DNA from: Neisseriaceae bacterium
GTDB taxonomy: Bacteria; Pseudomonadota; Gammaproteobacteria; Burkholderiales; Neisseriaceae
Length of the DNA: 6,476 nucleotides
Direction: 5' to 3'
Assembly: GCA_017989485.1 (NCBI GenBank)
Contig: JAGNPU010000109.1
Location: forward strand, 1 to 6,476
Shown: positions 4,457 to 6,476 of the stretch, one piece after another
Layout: each line of letters starts with the position of its first letter
Numbering within the stretch: the first letter of the stretch is position 1
Translations under genes and position numbers: made by a program
Notes under the pieces: model-generated
Told to the model about the DNA's origin: nothing
Databases searched by the model: none
What the model saw: only the letters and a program-made list of their open reading frames with translations

Positions 4457-6476
4457 ATGAGTCATACCCTTTTAGATGTAGCCGTTTTGGACGCACACGC
4501 GGCCGAGAACCCGTTATTTGAAACCTGGCGTCAAGGCTTTGGGGTGGTGGTGCATCAGCCAGCCACCCAAAGTGCGGTGCTGCACATGGCCGAAAAACTG
4601 GTCAAAAAAGGGCTACAGCCGCATATCGATGCGGTTTATGAACACCTGATTGCGCTGGATCGGCTCAGCAGCGCCGGCCTATGGTTGGTGGTGCACATGA
4701 CCTACGCCAAACACGTCAAGCTGGACGGCAGCCCTTTGGCCAAGGCCGACTTTAAAGAGATTCCGGAAGGGCATACCGGCGGGGCGCTCAATATCGTGCC
4801 CGCCTACGCCAGCTATTTGGCTTGGAATGCGCTGACAGGGGATACCCGCAGCTGGATGATGGGCCAAGGCCATTGCGTGGCCGCCATCGACGCGCTCAAC
4901 GTATTGACCCGTAACCTCCATCCTGAACAGGCCGAACGCTATCCGTTTAGCGAAGCCGGCTTGGCGCTGTTGTTACAAGACTTTTATGGTTATGCCCAAG
5001 GCCCTGATGGACGCCCTAGCGCGCCCTTAGGCAGCCATGTCAACCCGTATACCGCGGGGGGCATCAGCGAAGGCGGCTATTTGGGCTTTGCCGAACTCCA
5101 ACATGGCCACATGCCTTTGCCAGGCGAAACCTTGGTGACTTTTTTGTCCGATGGCGCGGCCGAAGAGCAGCGCGGCAGCGATTGGGTGCCCCGCTGGTGG
5201 CGTGCTGAAGACACCGGGAAAACCCTGCCCATCATGATTGCCAACGGGCGTCGGATTGAACAGCGCACCGAAATGGGCACGTATGAAGGCCTGAAAGGCT
5301 TTATGCTGCATCAAAAACGCTGCGGCTTTGACCCTATCATTTTTGATGGCACCGACCCGGCGGCCTTTGTGACCACGATGTTTGAGATGGAGCGGCGCTT
5401 AGACAAAAGCGTGGCGGCCCTAAAAGCCGGTAAGAAAACCTATCCTTTGCCGATTCCCTACGGCATTGCCGAAACCACTAAGGGCTACGGTTTTTATGGC
5501 TGTGGCGAGAATGCCGCCCATAATTTGCCGTTGCCGGAAAACCCGTTTCACAGCGAGTCTTCTCGCGCCATTTTCAACCAGCACGCGGCGACCCTATGGG
5601 TTGCCGAAGCCGAGCTGGCCCAGTCGCTACAGGTTTTGTGCCAGCATGAGACGCAGGGCCGTGCCTTAGAGCGCGACCACCCCTTGGCGGCCCGCCATTT
5701 AGAAGACCCCGTATTGCCCAAAATGGTTTTTCACAACGAAACCTGTTCTCCCATGAGCGCCGTGGACACGTTTTTTCAAGGCATTGTGGCGGCCAACCCA
5801 GCGCTTAGGCCCAAAGTCGGCAATCCCGACGAGCTGGCGTCTAACCGCCTGGCCGGCGTGCTGCAGGCGTTGAAACACCGCGTCACCGACCCGGAAAGTG
5901 CGTTAGAGGCCGTCGACGGCAAAATCATCACCGCATTGAATGAAGAGGCCGTGGTGTCGGCGTGTTTGGCGAATAAGGCCGGCCTGAATTTGGTGGCCAG
6001 TTATGAAGCCTTTTGCGTCAAGATGTTGGGCGCGGTACGACAGGAGTTAATCTTCGCCCGCCACCGTAAAGAAGTCGGCCGTCCGGCCGGCTGGTTGGGT
6101 TTCCCCGTGATTGCGACCTCACACACTTGGGAAAATGGCAAAAACGAACAGTCTCACCAAGACACCACGTTTTGTGAAGCCTTGTTGGGTGAGATGAGCG
6201 ACACCATGCGGGTGCTGTTTCCTGCCGACCACAACAGCACTTTGGCGCTGTTGCCCCAGGTGTATCAGGCCCGTGGGCAAATCAGCTGCATGGTCATTCC
6301 CAAGCAAGCCCGCTCGGTGTATTTCGAAGCCAACGAAGCCAAGCGTCTGGCTCAGGATGGGGCGTTGGTATTGGGCGACTTTAGGGGCCGAGCCAACAGC
6401 AAGGGCAAAGAAAAGCCGATTTTGCTCATCGCCACCGGTTCCTATCAGCTGGAGGCGGTGTTGCGCGCTTCTGAGC
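4457..6476 (+). CDS. Phosphoketolase-superfamily (XFP-like) thiamine-diphosphate enzyme, divergent type; 3' truncated
   Basis: The frame is open from ATG 4457 to the window end: 673 residues, against roughly 790-830 for the family. The order of motifs matches phosphoketolases. GQGHC (136-140) corresponds to the GPGHGGP loop, SHVNPYTAGGISEGGYLG (193-210) to SHVxPETPGSIHEGGELG, and SDG (231-233) with ANG (262-264) to the GDG...N thiamine-diphosphate/Mg site. PDELASNRL (457-465) matches PDExxSNRL, SYEAF (515-519) carries the catalytic Glu517 of the Pyr domain, and SHQD (566-569) is conserved. The differences are substantial. The N-terminal GHWGT motif is absent, with WLVVHMTYAKHV (76-87) in that region; the SWHSNKF stretch is replaced by SDWVPRWWR (241-249); and His in the HNGFSHQDP loop is replaced (KNEQSHQDT). 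I recall that proteins of this subtype are annotated as xylulose 5-phosphate 3-epimerase, but I cannot verify this. The substrate is probably a pentose phosphate; the reaction (phosphate-dependent cleavage, epimerisation or other) is open. It is cytosolic, with no signal peptide, and appears to be transcribed separately from copA. Confidence 0.85.
   Translation, partial: MSHTLLDVAVLDAHAAENPLFETWRQGFGVVVHQPATQSAVLHMAEKLVKKGLQPHIDAVYEHLIALDRLSSAGLWLVVHMTYAKHVKLDGSPLAKADFKEIPEGHTGGALNIVPAYASYLAWNALTGDTRSWMMGQGHCVAAIDALNVLTRNLHPEQAERYPFSEAGLALLLQDFYGYAQGPDGRPSAPLGSHVNPYTAGGISEGGYLGFAELQHGHMPLPGETLVTFLSDGAAEEQRGSDWVPRWWRAEDTGKTLPIMIANGRRIEQRTEMGTYEGLKGFMLHQKRCGFDPIIFDGTDPAAFVTTMFEMERRLDKSVAALKAGKKTYPLPIPYGIAETTKGYGFYGCGENAAHNLPLPENPFHSESSRAIFNQHAATLWVAEAELAQSLQVLCQHETQGRALERDHPLAARHLEDPVLPKMVFHNETCSPMSAVDTFFQGIVAANPALRPKVGNPDELASNRLAGVLQALKHRVTDPESALEAVDGKIITALNEEAVVSACLANKAGLNLVASYEAFCVKMLGAVRQELIFARHRKEVGRPAGWLGFPVIATSHTWENGKNEQSHQDTTFCEALLGEMSDTMRVLFPADHNSTLALLPQVYQARGQISCMVIPKQARSVYFEANEAKRLAQDGALVLGDFRGRANSKGKEKPILLIATGSYQLEAVLRASE

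Overview
All genes in this window lie on the + strand of what looks like an ordinary bacterial chromosome. Coding density is high, the genes are moderately GC-rich with many GGC, GCC, TTG and TTA codons, and the promoter regions are AT-rich. Canonical Shine-Dalgarno sites, sigma70-type promoters, a CueR/MerR-type copper promoter and intrinsic terminators suggest a proteobacterium. A beta- or gammaproteobacterium is plausible. A 10/12 match to Neisseriaceae DNA uptake sequences in one terminator hints at Neisseriales but does not establish it. I see no mobile element, CRISPR array, tRNA or rRNA.

Layout. (1) 1-587: the C-terminal end of an SbcC-type nuclease ATPase, cut by the left window edge. 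(2) 588-874: an AT-rich intergenic region with weak promoter and terminator candidates. (3) 875-1483: a secreted protein with four Sel1-like repeats and a TTG start, closed by a strong 17-bp hairpin terminator at 1494-1535. (4) 1600-4286: a copper-detoxification transcription unit. A CueR-type promoter with a 19-bp spacer drives a small Cu(I) chaperone (copZ), followed 19 bp later by a P1B-type Cu(I)-exporting ATPase (copA, 795 aa), and a clear terminator ends the unit at 4344-4376. (5) 4457-6476: a large thiamine-diphosphate enzyme of the phosphoketolase superfamily, truncated by the right edge after 673 codons. It is clearly divergent from classical phosphoketolases.

How the genes work together. 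copZ and copA form a clear functional pair: Cu(I) sensed by a CueR-like regulator (not encoded here) would switch on the distorted promoter, CopZ would carry Cu(I), and CopA would pump it out of the cytoplasm. The SbcC, Sel1 and phosphoketolase-like genes appear to be independent neighbours. The most interesting item is the phosphoketolase-like enzyme, whose thiamine-binding and active-site motifs differ from the classical family, so its reaction should not be assumed. I see no convincing evidence of a wholly new multi-gene system.
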